11,048 bases of DNA from assembly GCA_046546235.1 (NCBI GenBank), contig JBKGYG010000057.1, positions 1-11,048 on the forward strand. The letters are read 5' to 3'. Positions 1 through 6,099 of the stretch are shown here, in pieces (positions within the stretch are counted from its first letter, which is position 1; the number at the start of each line of letters is the position of its first letter). A program made the position numbers and the translations under genes. The notes beneath the pieces were generated by a model, which ran no database searches, was not told the DNA's origin, and saw nothing but the letters and a program-made list of their open reading frames with translations. Source of the stretch: JBKGYG01 sp046546235 (GTDB lineage: Bacteria; Bacillota; Clostridia; Lachnospirales; DSM-24629).

Positions 1-55
1 AATCAGCTGGGACAAATCGCATGCGAACGTGGCAAAGCCACTTTTGTCCTATTAT
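1..55. repeat. 55-bp palindromic repeat, copy 1
   Basis: This stretch is identical over 55 bases to 133-187. It contains nested inverted repeats: an outer arm GGACAAA (10-16) with TTTGTCC (43-49), the ten-base palindrome TCGCATGCGA (17-26), and a perfect GTGGC-AAA-GCCAC hairpin (29-41). The copy begins at the first base of the window, so it may extend further left. The element is richer in G+C than the DNA around it. The architecture resembles REP/BIME-type intergenic palindromes, but no transposase gene is visible here, so that class is an inference. Confidence 0.9.
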
Positions 56-77
56 AGGAAAGTCCTGTTTTTAAGAT

Positions 78-104
78 AATTGACACTTAAAACATGTGCC
101 AATT
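78..104. repeat. imperfect inverted repeat between the two 55-bp copies
   Basis: AATTGACAC (78-86) and GTGCCAATT (96-104) pair at eight of nine positions with Watson-Crick pairs, around a nine-base loop. It lies in the 77-bp spacer between the two 55-bp repeats. No T-tract follows on either strand, so it does not look like an intrinsic terminator. It could be a protein binding site or a relic of the repeat element. Confidence 0.4.
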
Positions 105-132
105 GTACTAGTTTAATTAACTAAGAGTATTC

Positions 133-187
133 AATCAGCTGGGACAAATCGCATGCGAACGTGGCAAAGCCACTTTTGTCCTATTAT
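133..187. repeat. 55-bp palindromic repeat, copy 2
   Basis: This is an exact 55-base match to 1-55 in the same orientation. It begins 132 bases after copy 1 and lies 89 bases beyond the oapA stop codon. The inner GTGGC-AAA-GCCAC hairpin is at 161-173 and the outer arms are at 142-148 and 175-181. On the minus strand it is the first strong hairpin after oapA, so it could stabilise or end the OLE/oapA transcript. It lacks the long T-tract of a classical terminator. Confidence 0.9.
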
Positions 188-276
188 TCTTAACCTTTAT
201 GTTCTTATATATTCTTTTAAGTTATAATTTTTATAAAAAGCAATTCTTGCAACCAAGCATAATACAGAAATATAAC

Positions 277-870
277 TTAGCGGCTTTTATTCTGTAATCT
301 TCTAAAATAATGAAAAATAATACCTAATTTATATACAATTGCATTTGACTTTCTTAAAGCAATTTCTTTTCCAACAGCCTTTCCCCCGATTGTTAAAGAA
401 GCTATGACAGCAGTAAAAATTAAATTTACAACTGTTGATAAAAATGTATTTGTTGAATCTATATTTATTTTAATAAGAATTGCTGCTGCAGCTGAACCTG
501 ATATTATTCCGGAAATATCTCCAATAACATCATTAAAAAAATTAGATACAGCCCCTGCATTCCTTATTATAATAATACTTTCTTTAGCACCAATAACTTT
601 GCTTGCTGCCATTGAGTGAAAAGGGGTTTCATCAGATGCTGTAACAGCAATTCCTAATCCATCAAAGAATATGCCCATTAGTACTATTAATAAAAGTATT
701 ATTATAGCACCAAATATGCTTAGTTTTTCCATAAAAATCAAAGAAATATAGCTAATAATCAGTGCCAAGAAAAACGTTGTTATAGAAATTCCAATTAACC
801 AGGAATAGTTTATTTTTTTATTTGTATTATAAGGTGATTTAAATTTCACCTTCATTTTTTTATATTTCAA
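277..870 (-). CDS. oapA: OLE-associated membrane protein OapA
   Basis: This is the protein partner of OLE RNA, a multi-pass membrane protein that recruits the RNA to the cell membrane. Known work on the family links the complex to alcohol, cold and magnesium stress. The 197-residue product has likely membrane segments near residues 24-45, 50-73, 118-134 and 143-162. Between them lies a conserved-looking polar stretch with DGLGIAVTASDETPFH (70-85) and an N/D-rich patch at 104-118 (NAGAVSNFFNDVIGD). The fold recalls the membrane domain of CNNM/CorC-type (DUF21) proteins. The start is TTG: GAGG (881-884) lies 10 bases upstream, while the ATG at codon 6 has no ribosome binding site. It begins about 36 bases after the OLE closing helix, the arrangement typical of ole-oapA. 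The call rests on the position next to OLE together with length and topology. Confidence 0.88.
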   Translation of the reverse strand: MKYKKMKVKFKSPYNTNKKINYSWLIGISITTFFLALIISYISLIFMEKLSIFGAIIILLLIVLMGIFFDGLGIAVTASDETPFHSMAASKVIGAKESIIIIRNAGAVSNFFNDVIGDISGIISGSAAAAILIKINIDSTNTFLSTVVNLIFTAVIASLTIGGKAVGKEIALRKSNAIVYKLGIIFHYFRRLQNKSR

Positions 871-904
871 TACTAATCAACCTCAATGAATCCATATATT
901 ATAC

Positions 905-1513
905 ATAAACAAACTGAAGATAGTATACTTAGTAAATTTTACGGCATATAGTCTAGCAGGTTTTCCCAGATTCATACTTTTTTGTCACCAAAAAAGTGGT
1001 TTCCCATTAAATGAAACTCTATCGTGTCACCAACAACAGCGCTAGATCGCCTTAATAACCGTACTGTAATCCCAAATATACTTCCGAAGAACAGTCTAGG
1101 AGTTTTCCTCAACAATATCTTTTAATCCCTAGCCTCTTTTGCGAAAAAAAGTTTCAAGTAACAATAACTAAATACTTTTTGGCCAAAAAAAGAACAAAGC
1201 TTAAATTACTATCCCCTTTTCATCACGCAAGGCAGGCTACACTGTCCACAGCTCTTCACCGCGCGACAGGTTCACCCTACGCCGTAAATCACCCATTATA
1301 AGCTTTTCACGCACGTAGGTCTCCGCGATATAAGGGTCAACGCCCACATGCCTTTGTGGATCGCCCTTATATCTTAACTCCCAGCACCAGCCCGCAACTG
1401 GGCGTCACCAGCCACCACCAGGAACTTCATCGATATGCCCTTTAACGGATTTTTAGGCCCGTCTTGAGGATTAAAAATATTGACTAGAATACTGCATCTT
1501 CAGTTTGCTTGCT
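905..1513 (-). ncRNA. ole: OLE RNA (ornate large extremophilic RNA)
   Basis: OLE is a roughly 600-nt structured non-coding RNA that forms a membrane-associated ribonucleoprotein with OapA. No credible ORF exists here, yet the DNA is richer in G+C than its neighbours and full of paired segments. The two ends pair: 1496-1510 with 907-921 (12 consecutive Watson-Crick pairs, one G-U, then two A-U). A second closing segment follows: 1493-1495 and 1482-1486 with 944-946 and 949-953. Inside are a perfect 10-bp helix (1364-1373 with 1327-1336) capped by a 5-bp helix (1355-1359 with 1344-1348), a GCCC/GGGC hairpin (1390-1403), and a 9-bp hairpin with a GTGA (GNRA-type) tetraloop (976-997). The length between the promoter-predicted start and the closing helix is about 609 nt, close to the known size. 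The order ispA, DUF212 gene, ole, oapA is the described family context. The exact ends are inferred. Confidence 0.93.
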
Positions 1514-1519
1514 TTAGTT

Positions 1520-1547
1520 ATTATATCATACTTAAATTCATTGTTCT
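1520..1547 (-). promoter_or_regulatory. extended -10 sigma-A promoter of OLE RNA
   Basis: On the minus strand the sequence TATGATATAAT (1530-1520) combines a perfect -10 box with the upstream TRTG extension favoured by Gram-positive sigma-A. The best -35 candidate is the weak AGAACA (1547-1542) at a 16-base spacing. An extended -10 can act without a good -35. The expected start near 1513 is a few bases before the 5' strand of the OLE closing helix. This supports a dedicated OLE promoter besides read-through from the xse/isp genes. Confidence 0.6.
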
Positions 1548-1575
1548 ATGGTATTTTTTATATCTTATACATATA

Positions 1576-2022
1576 TTAATATAAATAAAATAATGTAACA
1601 AAAATACCAAGTAATCCTCCTATAAAAACTTCTATAGGTGTATGGCCTAAAAGTTCTTTTAATCTCTCTTCAAAATGTAATTCATTATTCTCTAACTCTT
1701 TTACAATTTTATTTAACACTTTTGCTTGTTTACCAGCTGCCCTTCTAACACCTGATGCATCATACATAATTACTAAAGCGACTATAGAAGCTATACCAAA
1801 CATTGATGAATCATATCCTTGTAATTCTCCTATAGCTGTTGCTAAAGCACAAACAGTAGCTGAATGAGACGAAGGCATTCCACCTGAAGCTACTAATTTC
1901 GTAAAATCTATACGTTTTGTAGAAAATAAAGCTAAAGTTAATTTTATCAATTGAGCTATCAACCAAGCTAATACTGCACTAATTAAAGGTTTATTATATA
2001 AAATAGCTGAAAATCCATTCAA
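1576..2022 (-). CDS. divergent PAP2 family membrane protein (DUF212, YuiD-like)
   Basis: The product belongs to the DUF212/divergent PAP2 family, related to acid phosphatases and vanadium haloperoxidases; its substrate is unknown. From the TTG start it has 148 residues, normal for the family. The motif GGMPSSHSA (about residues 48-56) is the family signature, followed by YDASGVRRAAGKQA (87-100) and a late GHTP (126-129). Hydrophobic segments lie near 12-32, 70-88 and 129-147. An in-frame GTG at 2031 is possible but is itself part of the ribosome binding site GAGGTG (2034-2029), which is spaced six bases from the TTG; I prefer the TTG. That site overlaps the ispA stop codon, so the two genes are probably translationally coupled. 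The position before OLE, next to a polyprenyl diphosphate synthase, suggests a lipid phosphate role, which is inference only. Confidence 0.88.
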   Translation of the reverse strand: MNGFSAILYNKPLISAVLAWLIAQLIKLTLALFSTKRIDFTKLVASGGMPSSHSATVCALATAIGELQGYDSSMFGIASIVALVIMYDASGVRRAAGKQAKVLNKIVKELENNELHFEERLKELLGHTPIEVFIGGLLGIFVTLFYLY

Positions 2023-2028
2023 ATATTG

Positions 2029-2034
2029 CACCTC
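2029..2034 (-). promoter_or_regulatory. ribosome binding site deciding the DUF212 gene start
   Basis: GAGGTG overlaps the ispA stop codon and sits six bases before TTG (2022). The in-frame GTG at 2031 lies within this site and is therefore an unlikely start. Confidence 0.55.
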
Positions 2035-2923
2035 ATTTTTCTCTATAAATTAGATAATTAACTAATTCTATTAAAAATGTATTATTTTTATTAATCATTT
2101 TTATTTTTCTAGTAGCATCATAAGATAATTTTTTAATATGCTCTTTTGATTTCTCCAAACCATAATATTGAACATATGTTGATTTCTTGTTCTTATTGTC
2201 ACTATTTATGGGCTTACCCAAAACTTGCATACTACTAGTAATATCTAAAATATCATCTTGTATCTGAAAAGCTAAGCCTATTCTTTGACCGATATTACTT
2301 ATAAGCTGTACTTCTTCATCTTGTGCTTTTGCAATTATAGCTCCTACAACCATTGCAGCTTCAATAAGGGCTGCAGTTTTATGTTTGTGAATAAAATTTA
2401 ATTGTTCTAAAGGTATATCTTTATTTTCTGATTCAACATCTACAACTTGTCCACCAATCATACCATAAATGCCTGCTTTTTTTGCTAAAAAGTACATAGC
2501 TTTGTTTAATTCTCTTGCTTCGTTCTCGTTGTTTACACAAGCCTGTGCCATAATTTCAAAAGAATAATTTAACATAGCATCTCCAGTTAATATAGCCATA
2601 TCTTCACCAAATTTTTTATGTGTAGTTAATCTACCACGTCTATAATCATCATTGTCCAAAGACGGTAAATCATCATGAACAAGTGAATAAGTATGAATCA
2701 TCTCAATAGCAACTAAAAAAGGATCAATAACGTTAGAATTACCTCCAAATAACCTATATGTTTCTTCCATTAATATTGGTCTAATTCGTTTTCCTCCAGA
2801 ACTTATGCTATAACTTATAGATTCCAATATAGTCTTTTGATATGATGAAGATTGCGGTAAATAACGACTTATAACATCATTTATCATAGTTTGTTTTTGT
2901 TTTAATTTATCTTTAAATGTCAT
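2033..2923 (-). CDS. ispA: farnesyl diphosphate synthase (polyprenyl synthetase family)
   Basis: This enzyme condenses isopentenyl diphosphate with dimethylallyl and then geranyl diphosphate to give farnesyl diphosphate, the precursor of undecaprenyl phosphate and other prenyl lipids. It is cytosolic, and its 296 residues are typical. The first aspartate-rich motif is DDLPSLDNDD (84-93) and the second is DDILD (223-227). GGKRIRP (43-49), THKK (101-104), GGQ (157-159) and HKHKT (179-183) match substrate-binding positions of the family. The two residues before the first motif and the motif's DDxxxxD form fit a short-chain enzyme. The ATG start gives a normal N-terminus, but the nearest good site, AAGGAG (2942-2937), is 13 bases away, longer than usual. 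It lies 33 bases after xseB, and its stop overlaps the next gene's ribosome binding site. Confidence 0.95.
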   Translation of the reverse strand: MTFKDKLKQKQTMINDVISRYLPQSSSYQKTILESISYSISSGGKRIRPILMEETYRLFGGNSNVIDPFLVAIEMIHTYSLVHDDLPSLDNDDYRRGRLTTHKKFGEDMAILTGDAMLNYSFEIMAQACVNNENEARELNKAMYFLAKKAGIYGMIGGQVVDVESENKDIPLEQLNFIHKHKTAALIEAAMVVGAIIAKAQDEEVQLISNIGQRIGLAFQIQDDILDITSSMQVLGKPINSDNKNKKSTYVQYYGLEKSKEHIKKLSYDATRKIKMINKNNTFLIELVNYLIYREK

Positions 2924-2956
2924 TAGGTTGTTAATACTCCTTATCTTATTTGGTTT

Positions 2957-3163
2957 CTAAGAGTTATCATCATTCTCCTTATTTATAATTATAATATCCT
3001 TTTCTGCTTTTTCCAAATTATCTGTGCATTGATTAAGTAATTGTATACCCTCTCGGTATAAAGATATTGTTTCTTCTAAGGAACTATCCTGTTCTTCTAA
3101 TTGTTCTACTATTTTTTCAAGATTATTTAATGCTTTTTCTATATCAAATTTATCCGTCATCAT
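2957..3163 (-). CDS. xseB: exodeoxyribonuclease VII small subunit
   Basis: XseB is the small, helical subunit of exonuclease VII. Several copies bind along the extended C-terminal helix of XseA to form the enzyme that degrades single-stranded DNA from both ends to acid-soluble oligonucleotides. The 68-residue product is almost entirely coiled-coil and rich in Glu/Leu, with FDIEKALNNLEKIVEQLE (6-23) and a SLEETISLYREG stretch that is the family hallmark. Two consecutive ATG codons start the ORF; the site GGTGG (3172-3168) is four bases from the first and seven from the second, so the protein may begin one residue later. It overlaps the end of xseA by 14 bases, which indicates translational coupling and a fixed stoichiometry. 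Confidence 0.95.
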   Translation of the reverse strand: MMTDKFDIEKALNNLEKIVEQLEEQDSSLEETISLYREGIQLLNQCTDNLEKAEKDIIIINKENDDNS

Positions 3164-4373
3164 CTTCCCACCTTCTATTTATCTTATTTTTAACCTTAAC
3201 TTCTATTTTACCATCTAATAATTGTAAAATTAAAGGTTGTTGATTCTCCACTTGTTCAATACTCTTTATTATATTACCCTTTGTGTCTGAAACAAAAGCA
3301 TAACCCTTTTGTAATCGGCTAATTGGAGATAAAGCTTTTATTTTATCATTTAGTAATTTAACTCTATAATTATAATCTTTTACTTTATTATTAAGAGCAA
3401 CCTTCATACGGTTTTCCAAATCAATTAAAAATTGTTGATGCTCTTGAATTTTATATATTGGGTTTACATAATTTACCCTTAACTGAATATGCTTTAATTG
3501 ATTTTTTAATTCATCAAATTTACGATATAAAGAATTATTTAGTTTATATTTATATTGTTTTATCAAATCATCTAATATTTCTATTGATGGTACTGCTAAC
3601 TCTGCAGCGGCAGAAGGAGTTGGCGCTCTCAAATCAGAAACGAAATCCGAAATAGTAAAATCAGTTTCATGTCCTACTGCTGAAATAATTGGTTTAGTTG
3701 CATTAAAAATAGCCTCAGCTACTATTAATTCATTAAAACCCCATAAGTCTTCTATTGAACCACCACCTCTTCCAACAATTATTATATCAATATCCTCCAT
3801 ACAATCCAACTCTTGTATCCCTTTTACAATACTTAAAGCTGCTTTTTCCCCTTGAACTATGGATGAGTATAACACTAACTGTATATATGGATTCCTTCTT
3901 TTTGATACATTAATAATATCATTAATTGCTGCTCCAGTAGACGAAGTTACTATCCCTACTTTTTTAGGATATTTAGGTATGTTTTTTTTATATTCTTGTT
4001 TAAAGTAACCTTTTTCTTCTAATGTAATTTTTAGTTCTTCAAATTTTTGAAATAATTCTCCTATACCTTCTAAACGTATTTGACTAACATAAAGTTGATA
4101 TTGTCCTGTGCGTTCATAAACAGATATATATCCCCTTGCAATAATATTCATACCATCTTCTACTCTATTAGGTATTAAATGTTTATATCTATTAAATAAA
4201 ACACATGATATACAAGCTGTCCCATCTTTCAGTGTAAAATAAATATGACCAGAATTATGCAATTTATAATTAGATATCTCACCTTTTATCCATATATCAT
4301 TTACAACAAAATCTTGAACAAACAGATTTTTGATATAGGCATTTACTTGAGAAACAGAAAATATATTCTTCAC
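3150..4373 (-). CDS. xseA: exodeoxyribonuclease VII large subunit
   Basis: XseA is the catalytic subunit of exonuclease VII, a cytosolic single-strand nuclease used in mismatch and damage repair. The 407-residue product has an N-terminal OB-fold (about 1-100, with WIKGEISNYK and HIYFTLKD). The catalytic domain carries GIVTSSTGAAINDI (140-153), GRGGGSIEDLWGFNE (201-215), SAVGHETDFTISD (231-243) and RAPTPSAAAELA (249-260). A long coiled-coil region (about 265-350) binds XseB, and a C-terminal segment contains LQKGYAFV. All the conserved blocks are present. The start is GTG with AAGGGGCG upstream, partly overlapping the nusB stop. In Bacillus folD usually stands between nusB and xseA; here it is absent and the two genes are 13 bases apart. 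Confidence 0.96.
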   Translation of the reverse strand: MKNIFSVSQVNAYIKNLFVQDFVVNDIWIKGEISNYKLHNSGHIYFTLKDGTACISCVLFNRYKHLIPNRVEDGMNIIARGYISVYERTGQYQLYVSQIRLEGIGELFQKFEELKITLEEKGYFKQEYKKNIPKYPKKVGIVTSSTGAAINDIINVSKRRNPYIQLVLYSSIVQGEKAALSIVKGIQELDCMEDIDIIIVGRGGGSIEDLWGFNELIVAEAIFNATKPIISAVGHETDFTISDFVSDLRAPTPSAAAELAVPSIEILDDLIKQYKYKLNNSLYRKFDELKNQLKHIQLRVNYVNPIYKIQEHQQFLIDLENRMKVALNNKVKDYNYRVKLLNDKIKALSPISRLQKGYAFVSDTKGNIIKSIEQVENQQPLILQLLDGKIEVKVKNKINRRWEDDDG

Positions 4374-4386
4374 ATTTAACGCCCCT

Positions 4387-4785
4387 TTATTCTACAATTT
4401 TAGCTAATACTCCATTTATAAAAGACGGTGAATGTTCTCCACCATATTTTTTAGCAAGTTCAACAGCTTCATTAATTGCTATGCTTGTTGGCACTTTATC
4501 ATTATACTTAATCTCATAAATTGCCAATCGCAAAACTGTTATATCAACTTTTGCCATCCTACTTGCTTTCCAATGTTCTGCTTTTTCATTAATTATTGAA
4601 TCAATCTCATCTAGATGAATAATAATTCCAGACACATGTTCATTAATATATGCAATAGATTCGCTATCAGCTTTCTTTATTTCAGAAATATATAATTCAA
4701 TCTGTTTTGTAAAGCCACTAATCTCATTAAATTCAATTCTAAATAATAATTTGAATATATGTTCCCTAAGTTTTCGCCTATTCAT
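4387..4785 (-). CDS. nusB: transcription antitermination protein NusB
   Basis: NusB binds boxA RNA together with ribosomal protein S10 (NusE) and helps RNA polymerase to read through rRNA operons. The 132-residue, all-helical product is of normal size. The basic N-terminus (MNRRKLREHIFKLLFRIEF) and the C-terminal SPSFINGVLAKI are typical of the family, as are the central WKASRMAKVDITVLRLAIYEI (67-87, abbreviated by family as the W..xxRxxxVDxxxLR..xxE block) and the NEAVELAKKYG helix (104-114). A strong AGGAGG lies seven bases before ATG. A hairpin and a weak candidate promoter precede it. It is the first gene of a closely packed group with xseA, xseB, ispA and the DUF212 gene. Confidence 0.95.
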   Translation of the reverse strand: MNRRKLREHIFKLLFRIEFNEISGFTKQIELYISEIKKADSESIAYINEHVSGIIIHLDEIDSIINEKAEHWKASRMAKVDITVLRLAIYEIKYNDKVPTSIAINEAVELAKKYGGEHSPSFINGVLAKIVE

Positions 4786-4826
4786 TTATTATCCTCCTAA
4801 TAGATAAGTCAAATTAGTCTTTATTT

Positions 4827-4855
4827 ATTATATTTACCATGATAAGCATTTTAAA
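4827..4855 (-). promoter_or_regulatory. candidate sigma-A promoter upstream of nusB
   Basis: The minus strand carries a perfect TATAAT (4832-4827) with TTTAAA (4855-4850) 17 bases upstream. The -35 matches consensus at only four of six positions and touches the base of the hairpin at 4855-4882. If real, it starts the nusB-xseA-xseB-ispA transcript near 4820. Confidence 0.38.
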
Positions 4856-4882
4856 ACCCTTAAATATCTCTATTTAAGGGTT
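4850..4882 (-). terminator. 12-bp hairpin between the Asp23 gene and nusB, probable weak terminator
   Basis: TATTTAAGGGTT (4871-4882) and AACCCTTAAATA (4855-4866) pair perfectly over 12 bases around a four-base loop. On the minus strand the stem continues into a short run of T (four consecutive T residues counting the stem end) and then AAAA. The stem is AT-rich and the T-tract short, so termination may be partial. It would separate the Asp23 gene from nusB or attenuate read-through. Confidence 0.5.
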
Positions 4883-4923
4883 ATACATATAATTATACAC
4901 TATTTAATTAAAAAGTAAAATAT

Positions 4924-5298
4924 TTATTTTTTTTCAACATTTACTCCTGCTATTCGAATATTCACCTCTGATACAGTTAATCCAGTCATTGTTTCTATAG
5001 CAGATTTCACACGGTCTTGAACCGTATTTGAAACTTCTGGAATACTATATCCATATTCCAAATTCAAGGATAAATCTACAGTAACATCTTCTTCTCCAAG
5101 TTCTACTCTTACACCTTTTGATAAATTCTTCATTCCTAATTTGCTGACAAGTTCACCTGTTATATTGCCTGCCATATTAGCTACTCCCTCAACTTCAGTA
5201 GCTGCAAGCCCAGCTATAATAGCAACAACTTCATCTGCAATATGAACTTCGCCTACTTGATCCTTTTCATGTATTTTAAAAGTATTTCTTTGTTCCAT
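4924..5298 (-). CDS. Asp23/Gls24 family envelope stress response protein
   Basis: The product belongs to the Asp23/Gls24 (DUF322) family: small, abundant, soluble proteins that in other Firmicutes gather at the membrane and are tied to alkaline or envelope stress. Its biochemical role is unknown. The 124 residues span the complete domain: GEVHIADEVVAIIAGLAATEVEGV (17-40, split as GEVHIADEVV and IIAGLAATEVEGV), the GVRVELGEEDVTVDLSLNLEYG core (62-83) and the VNIRIAGV end (112-119). A strong AGGAGG precedes ATG, and a good sigma-A promoter lies just upstream, so it can be expressed outside sporulation. The amaP and DUF2273 membrane genes that often accompany this family are not next to it. A position between spoIIIAH and nusB is common in Clostridia. 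Confidence 0.92.
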   Translation of the reverse strand: MEQRNTFKIHEKDQVGEVHIADEVVAIIAGLAATEVEGVANMAGNITGELVSKLGMKNLSKGVRVELGEEDVTVDLSLNLEYGYSIPEVSNTVQDRVKSAIETMTGLTVSEVNIRIAGVNVEKK

Positions 5299-5334
5299 AT
5301 TTTTCCTCCTATCATCAGCAATTATCTTATGTTT

Positions 5335-5363
5335 ATTATAGCTAAATTGGTAGTTATTTGCAA
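5335..5363 (-). promoter_or_regulatory. sigma-A promoter of the Asp23-family gene
   Basis: The minus strand has TTGCAA (5363-5358), a 17-base spacer and a perfect TATAAT (5340-5335). Spacing is ideal and the -35 matches at four of six positions. The predicted start near 5328 leaves a leader of about 30 bases containing the AGGAGG site. This separates the housekeeping block from the sporulation operon upstream. Confidence 0.62.
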
Positions 5364-5396
5364 ATTTTTTTAGCTTTTTGTAAATAATAAATTAGT

Positions 5397-6086
5397 TTAT
5401 TCACTAAGATTTAAAGGTGTTATTATAATGTTATCTGCTGGAAATCCTGTTGTTCTCTTAACTACATCTGTTATTTGAGCCGTTTTAGCATCGCCTAATT
5501 CTTGTTCACTAACAACAACATCAACAGTGTCTGTTTCTGAATTTATTCTTACATAAACATTTTCAAATCCTTTTGCTTTTAACATATCTTCTGCAGCTGC
5601 TTCGTTTTCTATTCTTTTTTGTAATTCTATTAATTCATCATTTGCTTTTTCTTTTTCTTCATCAGGTATATTATTGCCATCAATCACTTCTAAATAGTCT
5701 TCTTTTACTCTAGCCCTTGTTTGTTCTCTTTCTATCTTTGCACTAATAAAAAAATCACCAATATTTACATTATTATTAGTAAAAATTGCTTCACCTGGGT
5801 CACTTCCATCAATATCTCCATCTTGACTAGTTGTTTCTGTTACATCTTCATTTTCGTTATTTTGATCTTGGTTTTCTTCTTGTGAATCATCTTGTTCTTG
5901 ATTGTCTTCCATTACTATGCCATCATCATTAGGTACTAATGCACCTGTTTCTACATTAGAGTTATCCGTTGTTATCATATCGTCTGACTCAGGTATATTT
6001 TTTTGAGTAAAGTTTAAATACCCTGCTATGGCTATCATTATCACAAGTGCTGTGATAACAACTTGATTTCTTTTAAATATATTCAT
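5397..6086 (-). CDS. spoIIIAH: stage III sporulation protein AH
   Basis: SpoIIIAH is the mother-cell ring protein that, in Bacillus, crosses the intermembrane space and binds forespore SpoIIQ, forming the channel and ratcheting engulfment. The product has 229 residues. A single N-terminal membrane anchor (8-24) is followed by a very acidic, Asn/Gln-rich linker (about 31-100). The C-terminal YscJ/FliF-like ring-building domain follows (about 110-229, with FFISAKIEREQTRARVKEDY at 112-131 and the end motif DNIIITPLN). The linker is low-complexity and likely disordered. AAGGGGG precedes ATG and the gene is 13 bases after spoIIIAG. It is the last gene of the operon; no GC-rich terminator follows. 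Confidence 0.95.
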   Translation of the reverse strand: MNIFKRNQVVITALVIMIAIAGYLNFTQKNIPESDDMITTDNSNVETGALVPNDDGIVMEDNQEQDDSQEENQDQNNENEDVTETTSQDGDIDGSDPGEAIFTNNNVNIGDFFISAKIEREQTRARVKEDYLEVIDGNNIPDEEKEKANDELIELQKRIENEAAAEDMLKAKGFENVYVRINSETDTVDVVVSEQELGDAKTAQITDVVKRTTGFPADNIIITPLNLSE

Positions 6087-6099
6087 TATGTATTCCCCC

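Noticed and set aside
1..187. Two repeats with a spacer as a CRISPR fragment
   Set aside because: The repeats are 55 bp with a 77-bp spacer, both outside normal CRISPR sizes; only two copies are seen and no cas gene is present.
188..276. Terminator or promoter in the AT-rich stretch right after oapA
   Set aside because: Only short AT-rich or four-base stems are present and no well-spaced -35/-10 pair could be found.
404..619. Plus-strand ORF of 71 codons inside oapA
   Set aside because: It is antisense to a well-supported gene, lacks a ribosome binding site and its composition is the mirror of hydrophobic codons in oapA.
898..903. TATAAT as a separate oapA promoter
   Set aside because: No acceptable -35 lies 15-19 bases upstream and there is no TGn extension; cotranscription with OLE explains expression better.
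871..1575. Decayed gene or pseudogene in the large gap
   Set aside because: No frame shows a recognisable protein remnant, and the dense perfect helices plus paired ends indicate a selected RNA.
3458..3655. Plus-strand ORF of 65 codons inside xseA
   Set aside because: It is antisense to the clear xseA coding region and shows no family signature or initiation signal.
5340..5390. Imperfect inverted repeat after spoIIIAH as a terminator
   Set aside because: The stem is AT-only with a mismatch, no T-tract follows on the minus strand, and the region is better explained as the Asp23-gene promoter.
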